A stretch of 12,020 bases of DNA from JBDSLU01 sp039916225 (GTDB lineage Bacteria > Acidobacteriota > Vicinamibacteria > Vicinamibacterales > Vicinamibacteraceae). The stretch covers positions 1 to 12,020 of the forward strand of contig JBDSLU010000271.1 in the NCBI GenBank assembly GCA_039916225.1, written 5' to 3'. The notes beneath the pieces were generated by a model that had not been told where the DNA came from, ran no database searches, and saw only the letters and a program-made list of their open reading frames with translations. A program made the translations under genes and the position numbers. Numbering within the stretch: position 1 is the stretch's first letter; each line of letters opens with the position of its first letter. Below, one piece after another: positions 1 through 7,037 of the stretch.

Positions 1-72
1 CCCAGCGCCGCGAATAGCAGGCCGCACGCCTAGGGCGCGACCCGCGGCCGGCCGTGAGAGGCAGGCCGCCGA

Positions 73-564
73 CTAAAAGACGATCCGTTCCTGCACCACC
101 GCGCGACCGCCCTTGACGCCGACCTCGGTGTAGCGGCCGCGCCCGCGGCCCCTGCCGCGACCACGCCCGCCGTCGTCATCGTGACTGGCCATCACCAGCA
201 GTCCGACCCCCACGCCGGCCAGGATGCCTCCGGCGAGGAAGGCGCCGCGCCGGGCGTTGCGGCAGTCGCCACTCGAGATGTCGGTCTCGAAGCAGTCGGT
301 GTCGTCGAGAACCGCGCCAACGGCGATCAGGCCGGCTCCGCCGGCCAGCAGGCCGAAGCCGGTCCACTTGAGGGCGTCGCTGTTGCCGCGGCCGCGACCG
401 TAGCGCTGCGCGAGCGCGGCCCGCGCCGCGCTGTCGGCGATGGGTGTGGCCGGACGAGCCGGCGGGACGGGCGGCTCGGCAGCGGCGAGCGCCGGCAGAC
501 CCGAGAGCAGCAATGCGGCGACGAGCGCGAGCGGACGACGGAGCGGAATAGAGCGCGAGAACAT
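73..564 (-). CDS. Small secreted or membrane protein with two glycine-rich hydrophobic segments and an Arg-Gly tail
   Basis: 163 residues, family not recognised. Residues 1-29 look like a Sec signal peptide: RR at 9-10, a Leu/Ala core, and a cleavage-like LAAA-E site at 27-30. A Pro/Ala-rich stretch follows. Two glycine-rich hydrophobic segments (about 69-86 and 108-127) flank a short acidic loop with two cysteines (C91, C101) that could form a disulfide in the envelope. The tail has DDD then an alternating Gly-Arg run (133-144) and ends in a basic, slightly hydrophobic stretch. The ATG is supported by an AGGGAGG Shine-Dalgarno 5 nt upstream. It lies 30 nt after the phosphoribosyltransferase stop on the same strand, so co-transcription is possible, but the strong own ribosome site is compatible with independent expression. 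The protein is probably a membrane hairpin or envelope protein; its role is unknown. Confidence 0.75.
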   Translation of the reverse strand: MFSRSIPLRRPLALVAALLLSGLPALAAAEPPVPPARPATPIADSAARAALAQRYGRGRGNSDALKWTGFGLLAGGAGLIAVGAVLDDTDCFETDISSGDCRNARRGAFLAGGILAGVGVGLLVMASHDDDGGRGRGRGRGRGRYTEVGVKGGRAVVQERIVF

Positions 565-594
565 CGGAACCTCCCTGCAGGGCGCCCTGCGATG

Positions 595-1242
595 TTACCG
601 CGCTGATCGGGTGGCGGTGGCAAGAGCGTCGACCACCTCCTCATCCGTAGTCTGCTGAAAGTGGGCATACCAGGCGCCGACGGCCCAGAAGGGCGAGGGC
701 GTCGACACCGCCACCACCTCGTGCGCGATGGCGCGCAGGCGATCGCACGCCTCCTGCGCCGCGACGGGCACGGCGACGATCACGCGCGTCGCGCCGCGGG
801 CGGCGACCACCTGGCAGGCGGCATCCATCGAGGCCCCGGTTGCCAGCCCGTCGTCGACGAGGATGGCGCTGCGGCCAACAACGGAGACCGCCGCGCGATC
901 GCCGCGGTAGGCGCGCAGCCGCCGCTCCAACTCGGTCTGCTCGTCGGCGATGACCCGATCGATCGCGTCGAGGCCCAGGCCGAGGCCCTGCAGGACGTCC
1001 TCGTTGACGAGCGTGACGCCGTCTTCGGCGATCGCGCCGATGGCGAGCTCCGGCTGAGCGGGCGCGCCGAGCTTGCGCACGAGCAGGACATCGAGTGGCG
1101 CGGCGAGCGCACGGGCCACTTCGGCGGCGACGGGCACGCCGCCGCGGGGCAGGCCGAGCACGACCACGTCGGGGCGATTGGCGTAGTGGGCGAGCCTGGC
1201 GGCGAGCGCGCGTCCGGCTTCGATGCGATCCGCGAAGCGCAC
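595..1242 (-). CDS. Predicted phosphoribosyltransferase (COG1926 type)
   Basis: 215 residues. The PRPP-binding signature is plain at about residues 126-138 (AILVDDGLATGAS, with the acidic pair D130/D131). An N-terminal 'LPRGGVPVA' turn (31-39) and 'VRKLGAP...ELAIGAIAEDG' (55-75) are typical of this stand-alone type I phosphoribosyltransferase family, whose physiological substrate is not established. I chose the GTG at 1242 because the protein then begins 'VRFADRIEAG', the usual beginning of this family. The reading frame stays open upstream, but that extension runs antiparallel-frame through the stress-protein gene and has no family resemblance. The start lies 2 nt after the TAG of the upstream universal stress protein gene (TAG-CC-GTG), and no Shine-Dalgarno is visible, so translation probably depends on re-initiation after the upstream gene. 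This makes a two-gene stress-type operon likely. Confidence 0.9.
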   Translation of the reverse strand: MRFADRIEAGRALAARLAHYANRPDVVVLGLPRGGVPVAAEVARALAAPLDVLLVRKLGAPAQPELAIGAIAEDGVTLVNEDVLQGLGLGLDAIDRVIADEQTELERRLRAYRGDRAAVSVVGRSAILVDDGLATGASMDAACQVVAARGATRVIVAVPVAAQEACDRLRAIAHEVVAVSTPSPFWAVGAWYAHFQQTTDEEVVDALATATRSAR

Positions 1243-1244
1243 GG

Positions 1245-1748
1245 CTACGGGATGGCCGGTGTGCTGGATGCCGGCGGTAACGCGGAGCCACCACGCAGCG
1301 TCTGATGCGGCACCACGAGGACCGCGCAGGGAGCCTGCCGGACGATCTTGTCCGCGACGCTGCCGAGCAGGAACCGTCGGACGAGGCCGTGCCCGTGCGA
1401 GCCCAGGACGATGACGTCGACGCCGTGCGCCTCCGCGTAGAGGACGATTTCGTGGGCCGCCGGCCCGACCACCACCGCCGATGTGACGCTGGCCGGGTCC
1501 AGGGCCCGGCTCACCGCGAGCGTCGCCAGCTGCTTCAGCGCGCTGTCGGTCAGCGACTGTTCGATGGCCTGCAGATCGAGAGGCGGCATCTCGTCCGTCC
1601 ACAAGGGTGGCACCGGACTGGGCACGACATGGAGCAGATGGATGTGGCTGCTGGCGTCGACGGTCGCCAAGGCCAGGGCGGCGTCCAGCGCGTCCGGCGT
1701 CGAGTCGCTGAAGTCGACCGCGGCGAGGATCTTCTGAAAGCGGGACAT
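1245..1748 (-). CDS. Universal stress protein (UspA family, ATP-binding type)
   Basis: 167 residues, a single Usp domain. It begins 'FQKILAAVDFSDST', with the conserved Asp (D12) after the first strand. It carries the nucleotide-binding motif G-x2-G-x9-G-S at G116, G119 and G129-S130 (in 'LGSHGHGLVRRFLLGS'), followed by 'KIVRQAPCAVLVV', so it belongs to the ATP-binding subgroup. A flexible Ser/Pro-rich tail follows residue 148. The ATG is supported by GGAGGT at 1754-1759, 5 nt upstream. Usp proteins are cytoplasmic stress-survival proteins, often induced by starvation, oxygen limitation or damage; the specific trigger here cannot be read. Its stop is 2 nt before the phosphoribosyltransferase start. 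The 97-bp spacer up to the carH stop holds the ribosome site and no gene; I could not identify a convincing promoter there, so read-through from carH cannot be excluded. Confidence 0.93.
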   Translation of the reverse strand: MSRFQKILAAVDFSDSTPDALDAALALATVDASSHIHLLHVVPSPVPPLWTDEMPPLDLQAIEQSLTDSALKQLATLAVSRALDPASVTSAVVVGPAAHEIVLYAEAHGVDVIVLGSHGHGLVRRFLLGSVADKIVRQAPCAVLVVPHQTLRGGSALPPASSTPAIP

Positions 1749-1845
1749 CGACTACCTCCGCCCTCGTGGGCTTGCACGACACGTGGCTCCGCCGACGGTC
1801 GAGCTGTAACGACATCGGCGTACACCGCGCCAGGCGTCGACAGTG

Positions 1846-2811
1846 TCACAGACGTCCGCCCAGTCGCGCCAGTGCCCCCTCGAAGCTGGTCAGATCGCGA
1901 CAGACCACCGCCTTGGGGGCGGCGGCGTGGAGATCGGTGGCCAGGGCCCCGCCCAGCCACAGCTCGATGCCGGCCGGCAGGCGACGCGCGATCCGGTCGA
2001 TGTCGGCTGCCGCCCGGGCCCGCGCGTCCGTGTAGGTGAGGCCAAGCACGACCGCGGACGCCCCGCTCCGTCGCGCCGCGTCGACGACCTCATCCGCCGG
2101 CAGCTCGACACCGAGGTAGGTGACCCGCACGCCGGCCAACGTCGCCAGCAGCGCGGCGCCGAGGATGCCGAACTCGTGTTTGTCGCGCGGCAGCGTGGTC
2201 ATCAACAGGTTGGGGCGCTTCGGGGCGTGCGGCATGGCGCGGATGACGCCGCCGAGGAGGCTGCGCAGGACCGCCGACAGCAGGTGTTCCTGCGCCGTGG
2301 ACAGCCGCCCGTCGTGCCACTCCGTGCCGGTCTGCCGCATCAGCGGCAGGACCCACGCGTGGACGAGATCGCGCGGCGGGAGGGCGGCGGCCACCCGGCC
2401 GATCTCCCGCTCGACCTCGGTGGCGTCGAACCGGCGCAGCGCCGCGAGCACCCGTCCGAGCGGCGCACCCAGGCTGGGCAGCGGCTCCGGCGCGCTGACG
2501 CTGCGGCGCGCGCGGCGCGGCGCCGACGCCGGATCGGCGGGCAAGGCCGCCCCGGGCACCGGATTGGGCGTGTGCAGCAGCGCCGTCAGGGCGTCGTCGT
2601 CGAGCCGGGCGAGACGTCCGACGGCGTGGCCGCGGGCGACGGCGGCCGCCACCAGCTGCAGCCGGCGCACGTCGGCGTCTCCGTAGACGCGGCCACGATC
2701 GTCGCGAGCCGGCGTGACCACGCGGTGGCGGCGCTCCCAGGCGCGCAGCGTGTCGACTGTCAGCCCGGTCAGAACTGCGACGGCGCCGATTGGGTAGCGC
2801 GACTCGGACAT
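1846..2811 (-). CDS. carH: MerR-family B12-dependent photoreceptor repressor (CarH/LitR type)
   Basis: 321 residues from the ATG at 2811, chosen because 'YPIGAVAVLTGLTVDTLRAWERR' sits where MerR proteins begin; an ATG 20 codons further up would run into the divergent promoter region. Domain order: MerR winged helix-turn-helix (about 6-55), Ala/Pro/Arg-rich linker (about 80-115), four-helix cap (about 116-190) and cobalamin-binding Rossmann domain (about 198-321). The cap carries the W-x9-EH signature (W165, E175, H176). The B12 domain carries D210-K-H212-E-F-G215 (DxHxxG; H212 would be the lower axial cobalt ligand) plus 'LGLT' (257-259 region) and 'LGG' (286-288). These match residues known in Thermus CarH for light sensing through adenosylcobalamin. 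By analogy, in the dark it would form a tetramer that represses and light would break the tetramer. It is divergent from the lipid operon, with candidate operator repeats in the shared spacer, so both the operon and carH itself are likely targets. Confidence 0.93.
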   Translation of the reverse strand: MSESRYPIGAVAVLTGLTVDTLRAWERRHRVVTPARDDRGRVYGDADVRRLQLVAAAVARGHAVGRLARLDDDALTALLHTPNPVPGAALPADPASAPRRARRSVSAPEPLPSLGAPLGRVLAALRRFDATEVEREIGRVAAALPPRDLVHAWVLPLMRQTGTEWHDGRLSTAQEHLLSAVLRSLLGGVIRAMPHAPKRPNLLMTTLPRDKHEFGILGAALLATLAGVRVTYLGVELPADEVVDAARRSGASAVVLGLTYTDARARAAADIDRIARRLPAGIELWLGGALATDLHAAAPKAVVCRDLTSFEGALARLGGRL

Positions 2812-2837
2812 CGGCGCCACAGTAGGCCAAGTGGTGC

Positions 2838-2870
2838 TGTCCTGTCTATGTCCATGCTTTGTCCAGGACA
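2838..2870. promoter_or_regulatory. Candidate CarH operator: three 11-bp direct repeats
   Basis: TGTCC occurs at 2838, 2849 and 2860, exactly 11 bp apart, in the spacer between divergent carH and the lipid operon. The units are TGTCCTGTCTA, TGTCCATGCTT and TGTCCAGGACA. The third unit is also a perfect palindrome (TGTCC-A-GGACA), and an extra TGTCT lies at 2843. Direct repeats spaced by 11 bp are the known arrangement for CarH tetramers, whose DNA-binding domains line up head to tail. The exact repeat word may differ between species, so assignment rests on spacing and position. No convincing sigma-70 -35/-10 pair could be read on either strand, so the promoter itself is not placed. Confidence 0.6.
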
Positions 2871-2911
2871 TTTCATTGACGAACCCTGGACGCGCCCTCG
2901 ACGATGGTCAG

Positions 2912-4153
2912 GTGCGAGTGGCAATCATTGGTGGCGGCGTCTCCGGGCTGGTGGCTGCCATGCTCCTCGCCCGCCGTCACGACGTGACGGTCTTCGAGAG
3001 CGAGAACTATCCCGGCGGCCATACCCACACCGTGTCCGTCGCCACGCCGCAGGGTGCCGTCGCCGTCGACACCGGGTTCATCGTCTTCAACGACCGGACC
3101 TATCCATCCTTCACCGGGCTCCTCGATCGCCTCGGCGTCGCCAGCCGCGACACCGAAATGAGCTTCAGCGTCCGCTGCGACCGCACCGGCCTCGAATACA
3201 ACGGCACCTCACTGAACGGGTTGTTCGCCGATCGTCGACAGGTCGTCAGCCCGCCGTTCCTCGGCATGCTGCGCGACATCGCCCGCTTCAATCGCGACGG
3301 AGCCGCCCAGGCGGCTGGCGCCGGTGACGCCTCGGTCGGCACCTTCCTCGACGCCCATGGCTATGGGCAGCGATTCCGCGAGCACTACCTGCTGCCGATG
3401 GGCGCCTCGATCTGGTCGTGTCCGACCGGCACGTTCCTCGAGTTCCCGATCGGCTTCGTCCTGACCTTCTTCGCCAATCACGGGCTGATGCAGCTGCGTG
3501 ACCGGCCGACGTGGAAGGTGGTGCGAGGCGGCAGCGCCCGCTACGTCGACGCCATCCTCGATCGATCCGCGGCGCGGGTGTGGCTGTCGACGCCGGTGTC
3601 CCGCATCCGCCGCCACGCCGATCACGTCGACGTCGCCAGTGTCCGCGGCGTCGAGCGCTTCGACGAGGTCGTGCTCGCCTGTCACGCGGATCAGGCGCTG
3701 ACGCTCCTCGACGATCCCTCGATGGAGGAGCGACGCCTCCTCGGTGCGTTCCCCTACGCGACCAACACCGCCGTGCTGCATACCGACGCCACTTGGCTGC
3801 CGCGGCGCCGCCGGGCCTGGGCGTCCTGGAACTACCGAGTGCCGGCCGGAGCCGACGCCCTGCCGGTCGTCACTTACCACATGAACCGCCTGCAGCATCT
3901 CCAGACGGAGCACGAGTACTGCGTGACCCTCAACCCCGCGACGGCGATCGCCCCCGGTGCGGAGATCGCGCGCTACACCTACGCGCACCCGATCTTCAGC
4001 GCCGCCCGCATCGCGGCGCAGACGCAGCACGACGCCCTGATTCGTCGCCACCGCACGTCGTATTGCGGCGCCTACTGGGGCTACGGCTTCCACGAGGACG
4101 GCGTCCGCAGCGCCCTGGCCGTCACGGCGGCCTTCGGGGAAGGACTCGACTGA
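2912..4153 (+). CDS. FAD/NAD(P)-binding flavin oxidoreductase (COG2907, amine-oxidase-like fold)
   Basis: 413 residues from the GTG at 2912. It opens with a complete dinucleotide-binding fold: 'VRVAIIGGGVSGL' (GxGxxG at 7-12) and the ribose-binding acid E29 in 'VTVFES'. The family hallmark 'YPGGHTHTV' follows at about 33-41, and the conserved C-terminal block 'YCGAYWGYGFHEDGV' lies near 385-400. This family of predicted flavoproteins is repeatedly found with CFA-type methyltransferases and DUF1365, and in plants is fused to CFA synthase, so a redox step on acyl chains (dehydrogenation or oxygenation) is likely but inferred. Start uncertainty: a TTG at 2876 has AGGA 7 nt upstream and would add 12 residues; a GTG at 2831 also keeps the frame open but would overlap the operator repeats. 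The stop overlaps the next start (TGATG). First gene of the operon. Confidence 0.93.
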   Translation: MRVAIIGGGVSGLVAAMLLARRHDVTVFESENYPGGHTHTVSVATPQGAVAVDTGFIVFNDRTYPSFTGLLDRLGVASRDTEMSFSVRCDRTGLEYNGTSLNGLFADRRQVVSPPFLGMLRDIARFNRDGAAQAAGAGDASVGTFLDAHGYGQRFREHYLLPMGASIWSCPTGTFLEFPIGFVLTFFANHGLMQLRDRPTWKVVRGGSARYVDAILDRSAARVWLSTPVSRIRRHADHVDVASVRGVERFDEVVLACHADQALTLLDDPSMEERRLLGAFPYATNTAVLHTDATWLPRRRRAWASWNYRVPAGADALPVVTYHMNRLQHLQTEHEYCVTLNPATAIAPGAEIARYTYAHPIFSAARIAAQTQHDALIRRHRTSYCGAYWGYGFHEDGVRSALAVTAAFGEGLD

Positions 4154-4938
4154 TGGAGAGCTGTTTCTACGAAGGCTGGGTCGCTCACCGGCGTCAGGGC
4201 GATGTCCCGCACGCTTTTCGTTTTCCGCTGGCCATGCTCTACCTCGATCTCGACGAGCTCGACGACGTGTTTCGCCGCCGCTGGTGCTGGTCGACGACGC
4301 GGCCGGCGCTGGCCTGGGTGCGGCGCGCCGATCACCTCGGCCCAGCCGAGGTGCCGCTCGCCGACGCCGTCCGCGACCTCGTTGCCAGCCGCACCGGCAC
4401 CCGGCCCGAGGGACCGATTCGCCTGCTCACCCATCCTCGATACGGCGGCTACGTGTTCAACCCGCTCAGTCTCTTCTACTGCTTCGACGTCACCGGCGAT
4501 CACGTCGAGACGGTGGTCGCCGACGTCACCAACACCCCGTGGGGTGAGCGGCACCAGTACGTGCTGACGGCGGGTGAGGGCGATGCGGCCGACACCGTCG
4601 CGCGCCATGAGAAGGCGTTCCACGTCTCGCCCTTCCTGCCGATGACGCTGGACTACGACTGGCGGATCGGCCGGCCCGGCCCGGCGCTGGGGGTGCAGAT
4701 CACGGCACGGAGCCAGGGCGTGCCGGAGGCGGCCAGCGCGCCGGTGTTCACGGCAACGCTGACGCTGCGCCGCCGTCCGATCGAAGGCCGGACGCTCGCC
4801 GGCGTGCTGGTGCGCTTTCCCGCCCAGACCGCCCAGGTCGTCGCTGGCATCTACTGGCAGGCGCTGAAGCTGTGGTGGCGCGGTGCGCCGTTCCACGCCC
4901 ATCCGCGATCGCCCGCCACGTCGGGAGAGGCGCGATGA
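4153..4938 (+). CDS. DUF1365 family protein (COG3496)
   Basis: 261 residues. Start ATG at 4153 shares its A with the upstream TGA, and the protein begins 'MESCFYEGWVAHRR' as in the family. Family blocks: 'HPRYGGYVFNPLSLFYCFD' (about 94-112), 'NTPWGERHQYVL' (127-138) and 'EKAFHVSPFLPM' (153-164). No signal peptide is apparent; the C-terminal stretch 'VVAGIYWQALKLWWRG' is amphipathic and aromatic and could associate with the membrane. Biochemical activity is not established. The family is nearly always encoded beside COG2907 flavoproteins and CFA-like methyltransferases, and has been found in light- and singlet-oxygen-induced gene sets, so a role in acyl-chain modification or in presenting the lipid substrate is a fair inference. 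The final codons overlap the next gene (ATGA). Confidence 0.93.
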   Translation: MESCFYEGWVAHRRQGDVPHAFRFPLAMLYLDLDELDDVFRRRWCWSTTRPALAWVRRADHLGPAEVPLADAVRDLVASRTGTRPEGPIRLLTHPRYGGYVFNPLSLFYCFDVTGDHVETVVADVTNTPWGERHQYVLTAGEGDAADTVARHEKAFHVSPFLPMTLDYDWRIGRPGPALGVQITARSQGVPEAASAPVFTATLTLRRRPIEGRTLAGVLVRFPAQTAQVVAGIYWQALKLWWRGAPFHAHPRSPATSGEAR

Positions 4939-6209
4939 CCGCCGACGTGGTGTCGCAGTGGACCAGCAGCTGGTGTGACGCGATCGCCCGGCGGGGGCTC
5001 GCCCGGCTGACGCACGGCCGGCTCACCGTCGCCGACGGCCAGAAGCGCGAGACGTTCGGGGGCGCCGGCCGCGCCGACCTCGCCGCCACCATCACCGTGG
5101 CCTCCGGTGCCGCTTTCCGCCGGCTGGTGCTGGGCGGCTCGCTGGGCGGGGCCGAGGCCTACCTGCGCGGCGAGTGGACGACCGACGATCTGCCGGCGGT
5201 GCTGCGCATCCTCGCCGCCAACCTCGATGCCGCCGATCGCTTCGACTCGCCGCTGGCCCGCCTGGTCAACCTGCCGTCGACGCTGACCCACCGTCTGCGC
5301 CGCAACAGCCGCAAGGGCAGCCGGCGGAACATTCGCGAGCACTACGACCTCGGCAACGACCTGTTCGCGCTCTTCCTCGACGAGACGATGACCTACTCGT
5401 GCGGCGTCTTCGAACGCCAGGACGCGTCGCTGCGCGAGGCGAGCGTGGCCAAGCTCGATCTCGTCTGCCGCAAGCTGGCGCTCGACGCCGACCATCGGGT
5501 GCTCGAAGTCGGTGGTGGGTGGGGGAGCTTCGCGATCCACGCGGCCAGCCGCTACGGCTGTCACGTGACGACGACGACGGTGTCGCGAGCCCAGTTCGAC
5601 GTTGCGACGGCGCGGGTCGCCGCCGCCGGTCTCGCCGATCGCGTCTCCGTGCGCCTCGACGACTATCGCGACCTGCGCGGGACCTACGATCGGCTGGTGT
5701 CGATCGAGATGATCGAAGCCGTCGGCGCCCGCTACCTCCCGGACTACTTCGCGGCCTGCGCCGCGCGACTCGCGCCGGGCGGCCAGATGCTGCTGCAGGG
5801 CATCGTCCTGCCGGAGTATCGCTATCGCAGCTACTTGCGCTCGGCCGATTTCGTCCAGCGCTACGTCTTTCCGGGCGGCGCGCTGACCTCACTCGGCGCC
5901 ATCGCCCAGGCGATCGGCGCCGGCACCGATCTCAGCGTCCTGCACGTCGAGGACCTGTCGCCACACTACGCGCGCACGCTTCGCCTGTGGCGCGAGGCGT
6001 TCCTCGAGCGACGCGAGGACGCCCTTCGGCTCGGCTACGACGAGCGTTTCATCAAGCTCTGGGAGTTCTATCTGGCCTACTGCGAGGCCGGGTTCGCCGA
6101 GCATTGCACCAGCGTCGTGCAGATGCTCCTGACGCGGCCGTTGCGGCATGCCGCCGCGCCCTGGAATCACGTGGCTGCGCACGTCGTGCGACGGCCGGCG
6201 GCGATCTGA
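4935..6209 (+). CDS. Cyclopropane-fatty-acid-synthase-type SAM methyltransferase (COG2230)
   Basis: 424 residues from the ATG at 4935, overlapping the DUF1365 stop by 4 nt. An N-terminal region (about 1-120) precedes the catalytic methyltransferase domain. 'REHYDLGNDLFALFLDETMTYSCG' begins near 134 and includes C156. SAM motif I is 'VLEVGGGWGSFA' (189-200), with Gly replacing the more usual Cys of GCGWG. 'SIEMIEAVG' (257-265) supplies E258, 'SPHYARTL' (342-349) the conserved His, and 'YLAYCEAGF' (379-387) the conserved Cys. These correspond to the bicarbonate-site and active-site positions of CFA/mycolic acid cyclopropane synthases. The reaction would be transfer of a methyl carbon from SAM to a double bond of a phospholipid acyl chain, giving a cyclopropane or, as in UfaM-type enzymes, a methylated unsaturated chain on the way to furan fatty acids. 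Sequence alone cannot separate these outcomes. Confidence 0.94.
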   Translation: MTADVVSQWTSSWCDAIARRGLARLTHGRLTVADGQKRETFGGAGRADLAATITVASGAAFRRLVLGGSLGGAEAYLRGEWTTDDLPAVLRILAANLDAADRFDSPLARLVNLPSTLTHRLRRNSRKGSRRNIREHYDLGNDLFALFLDETMTYSCGVFERQDASLREASVAKLDLVCRKLALDADHRVLEVGGGWGSFAIHAASRYGCHVTTTTVSRAQFDVATARVAAAGLADRVSVRLDDYRDLRGTYDRLVSIEMIEAVGARYLPDYFAACAARLAPGGQMLLQGIVLPEYRYRSYLRSADFVQRYVFPGGALTSLGAIAQAIGAGTDLSVLHVEDLSPHYARTLRLWREAFLERREDALRLGYDERFIKLWEFYLAYCEAGFAEHCTSVVQMLLTRPLRHAAAPWNHVAAHVVRRPAAI

Positions 6210-6210
6210 C

Positions 6211-6240
6211 ATGCGCTGGACACCTGGAGCTGTAGCGTGA
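6211..6240 (+). other. Possible nine-codon leader ORF ahead of the DUF1295 gene
   Basis: After the CFA-type gene's TGA, one base later, an ATG opens a nine-codon frame (MRWTPGAVA) whose TGA overlaps the GTG start of the next gene as GTGA. This would close the only gap in an otherwise fully overlapping operon and could pass ribosomes on by re-initiation. The DUF1295 gene also has its own GGAG (6226-6229), so the mini-frame may be chance. Confidence 0.2.
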
Positions 6241-7037
6241 GCTTGCCCCTGGTCGTGCTGACCGGATGGGCCGTCGCCGCCGCATCGATGGCGGCGCTGT
6301 GGCTCGTGCAGCGCCGGACGCGCAACGCCGGCATCGTCGACGTCGGCTGGTCGTTCGCGACCGGCGGGCTCGGCGCGGCGTTCGCGCTCGCCGCCGACGG
6401 TGCCTGGCCGCGTCGACTGCTCGTCGCCGGGCTCGCCGCGGCGTGGGGCCTGCGGCTCGGCCTCCACCTGTGGGTCCGCGTCGCCGGCGAGGCGGAAGAC
6501 GGCCGCTACCAGGACATGCGCCGGGAGTGGGGAGCCGATACCGATCGCCGGATGCTGCGGTTCTTCCAGCTCCAGGCCCTGGCCGCCGTCCTCTTCGCCC
6601 TGCCGATGCTGGCGGCGGGCCGCAACGCGATGCCGTGGGGCTGGCTCGATGCCGCCGGCGTCGCCATCTGGCTGATCGGTCTCGGCGGCGAGGCCATCGC
6701 CGATCGCCAGCTGGCGGCGTTCCGCGCCGACCGCCGGCATCGCGGCCAGGTCTGCCAGGTCGGCCTGTGGCGCTACTCGCGTCATCCGAACTACTTCTTC
6801 GAGTGGCTCCACTGGTGGGGCTACGCGGCGCTCGCCGTGTATTCGCCGCTGTGGTGGGTGCCGCTGGCTGCTGTCGCGGCGATGGGCTACACCATCACCC
6901 GAGTTACGGGCATCCCGCCCACCGAAGCGCAAGCGATGCGCAGCCGCGGCGACGCCTATCGCGCCTACCAGCGCACCACCAGCGCGTTCGTGCCGTGGCC
7001 GCCGCGCGCCGACGCGCTCGCCGAGGGGCGTCGATGA
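6237..7037 (+). CDS. DUF1295 integral membrane protein (steroid 5-alpha-reductase-like, COG3752)
   Basis: 266 residues starting at GTG 6237, with GGAG (6226-6229) 7 nt upstream. Several hydrophobic segments are seen at about 4-24, 34-53, 60-80, 110-127, 137-153 and 190-222, so it is a polytopic inner-membrane protein. The C-terminal signature 'LWRYSRHPNYFFEW' (177-190) followed by 'HWWGYA' and a closing 'YRAYQRTTSAFVPWPP' (241-256) is characteristic of DUF1295 and of the wider steroid-reductase / isoprenylcysteine methyltransferase fold. In that fold this segment binds NADPH or SAM, so a reductase acting on a membrane lipid is the best guess; the substrate is unknown. Position between two CFA-like methyltransferases supports a lipid role. 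Its stop overlaps the next ATG by 4 nt (ATGA). Confidence 0.92.
   Translation: MSLPLVVLTGWAVAAASMAALWLVQRRTRNAGIVDVGWSFATGGLGAAFALAADGAWPRRLLVAGLAAAWGLRLGLHLWVRVAGEAEDGRYQDMRREWGADTDRRMLRFFQLQALAAVLFALPMLAAGRNAMPWGWLDAAGVAIWLIGLGGEAIADRQLAAFRADRRHRGQVCQVGLWRYSRHPNYFFEWLHWWGYAALAVYSPLWWVPLAAVAAMGYTITRVTGIPPTEAQAMRSRGDAYRAYQRTTSAFVPWPPRADALAEGRR

Noticed and set aside
44..69. Inverted repeat GCGGCC...GGCCGC downstream of the leftmost gene
   Set aside because: Only 6 bp of stem in very GC-rich DNA and no T run, so a terminator cannot be supported.
1243..1815. N-terminal extension of the phosphoribosyltransferase frame
   Set aside because: It overlaps the universal stress protein gene in another frame and is Arg/Gly-rich without homology; the family start fits GTG 1242.
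1749..1845. Spacer between carH and the universal stress protein gene
   Set aside because: Apart from the GGAGGT ribosome site and a chance CACGTG palindrome I see no terminator, promoter or small gene that can be supported.
1843..3327. 494-codon plus-strand open frame across carH and into the operon
   Set aside because: It is antisense to carH and out of frame with the flavoprotein, is Arg/His/Gly-rich without any family motif, and is explained by the lack of stop codons in GC-rich DNA.
3209..4093. 294-codon minus-strand open frame inside the flavoprotein gene
   Set aside because: Fully antisense to a gene with conserved FAD motifs; no ribosome site or family resemblance.
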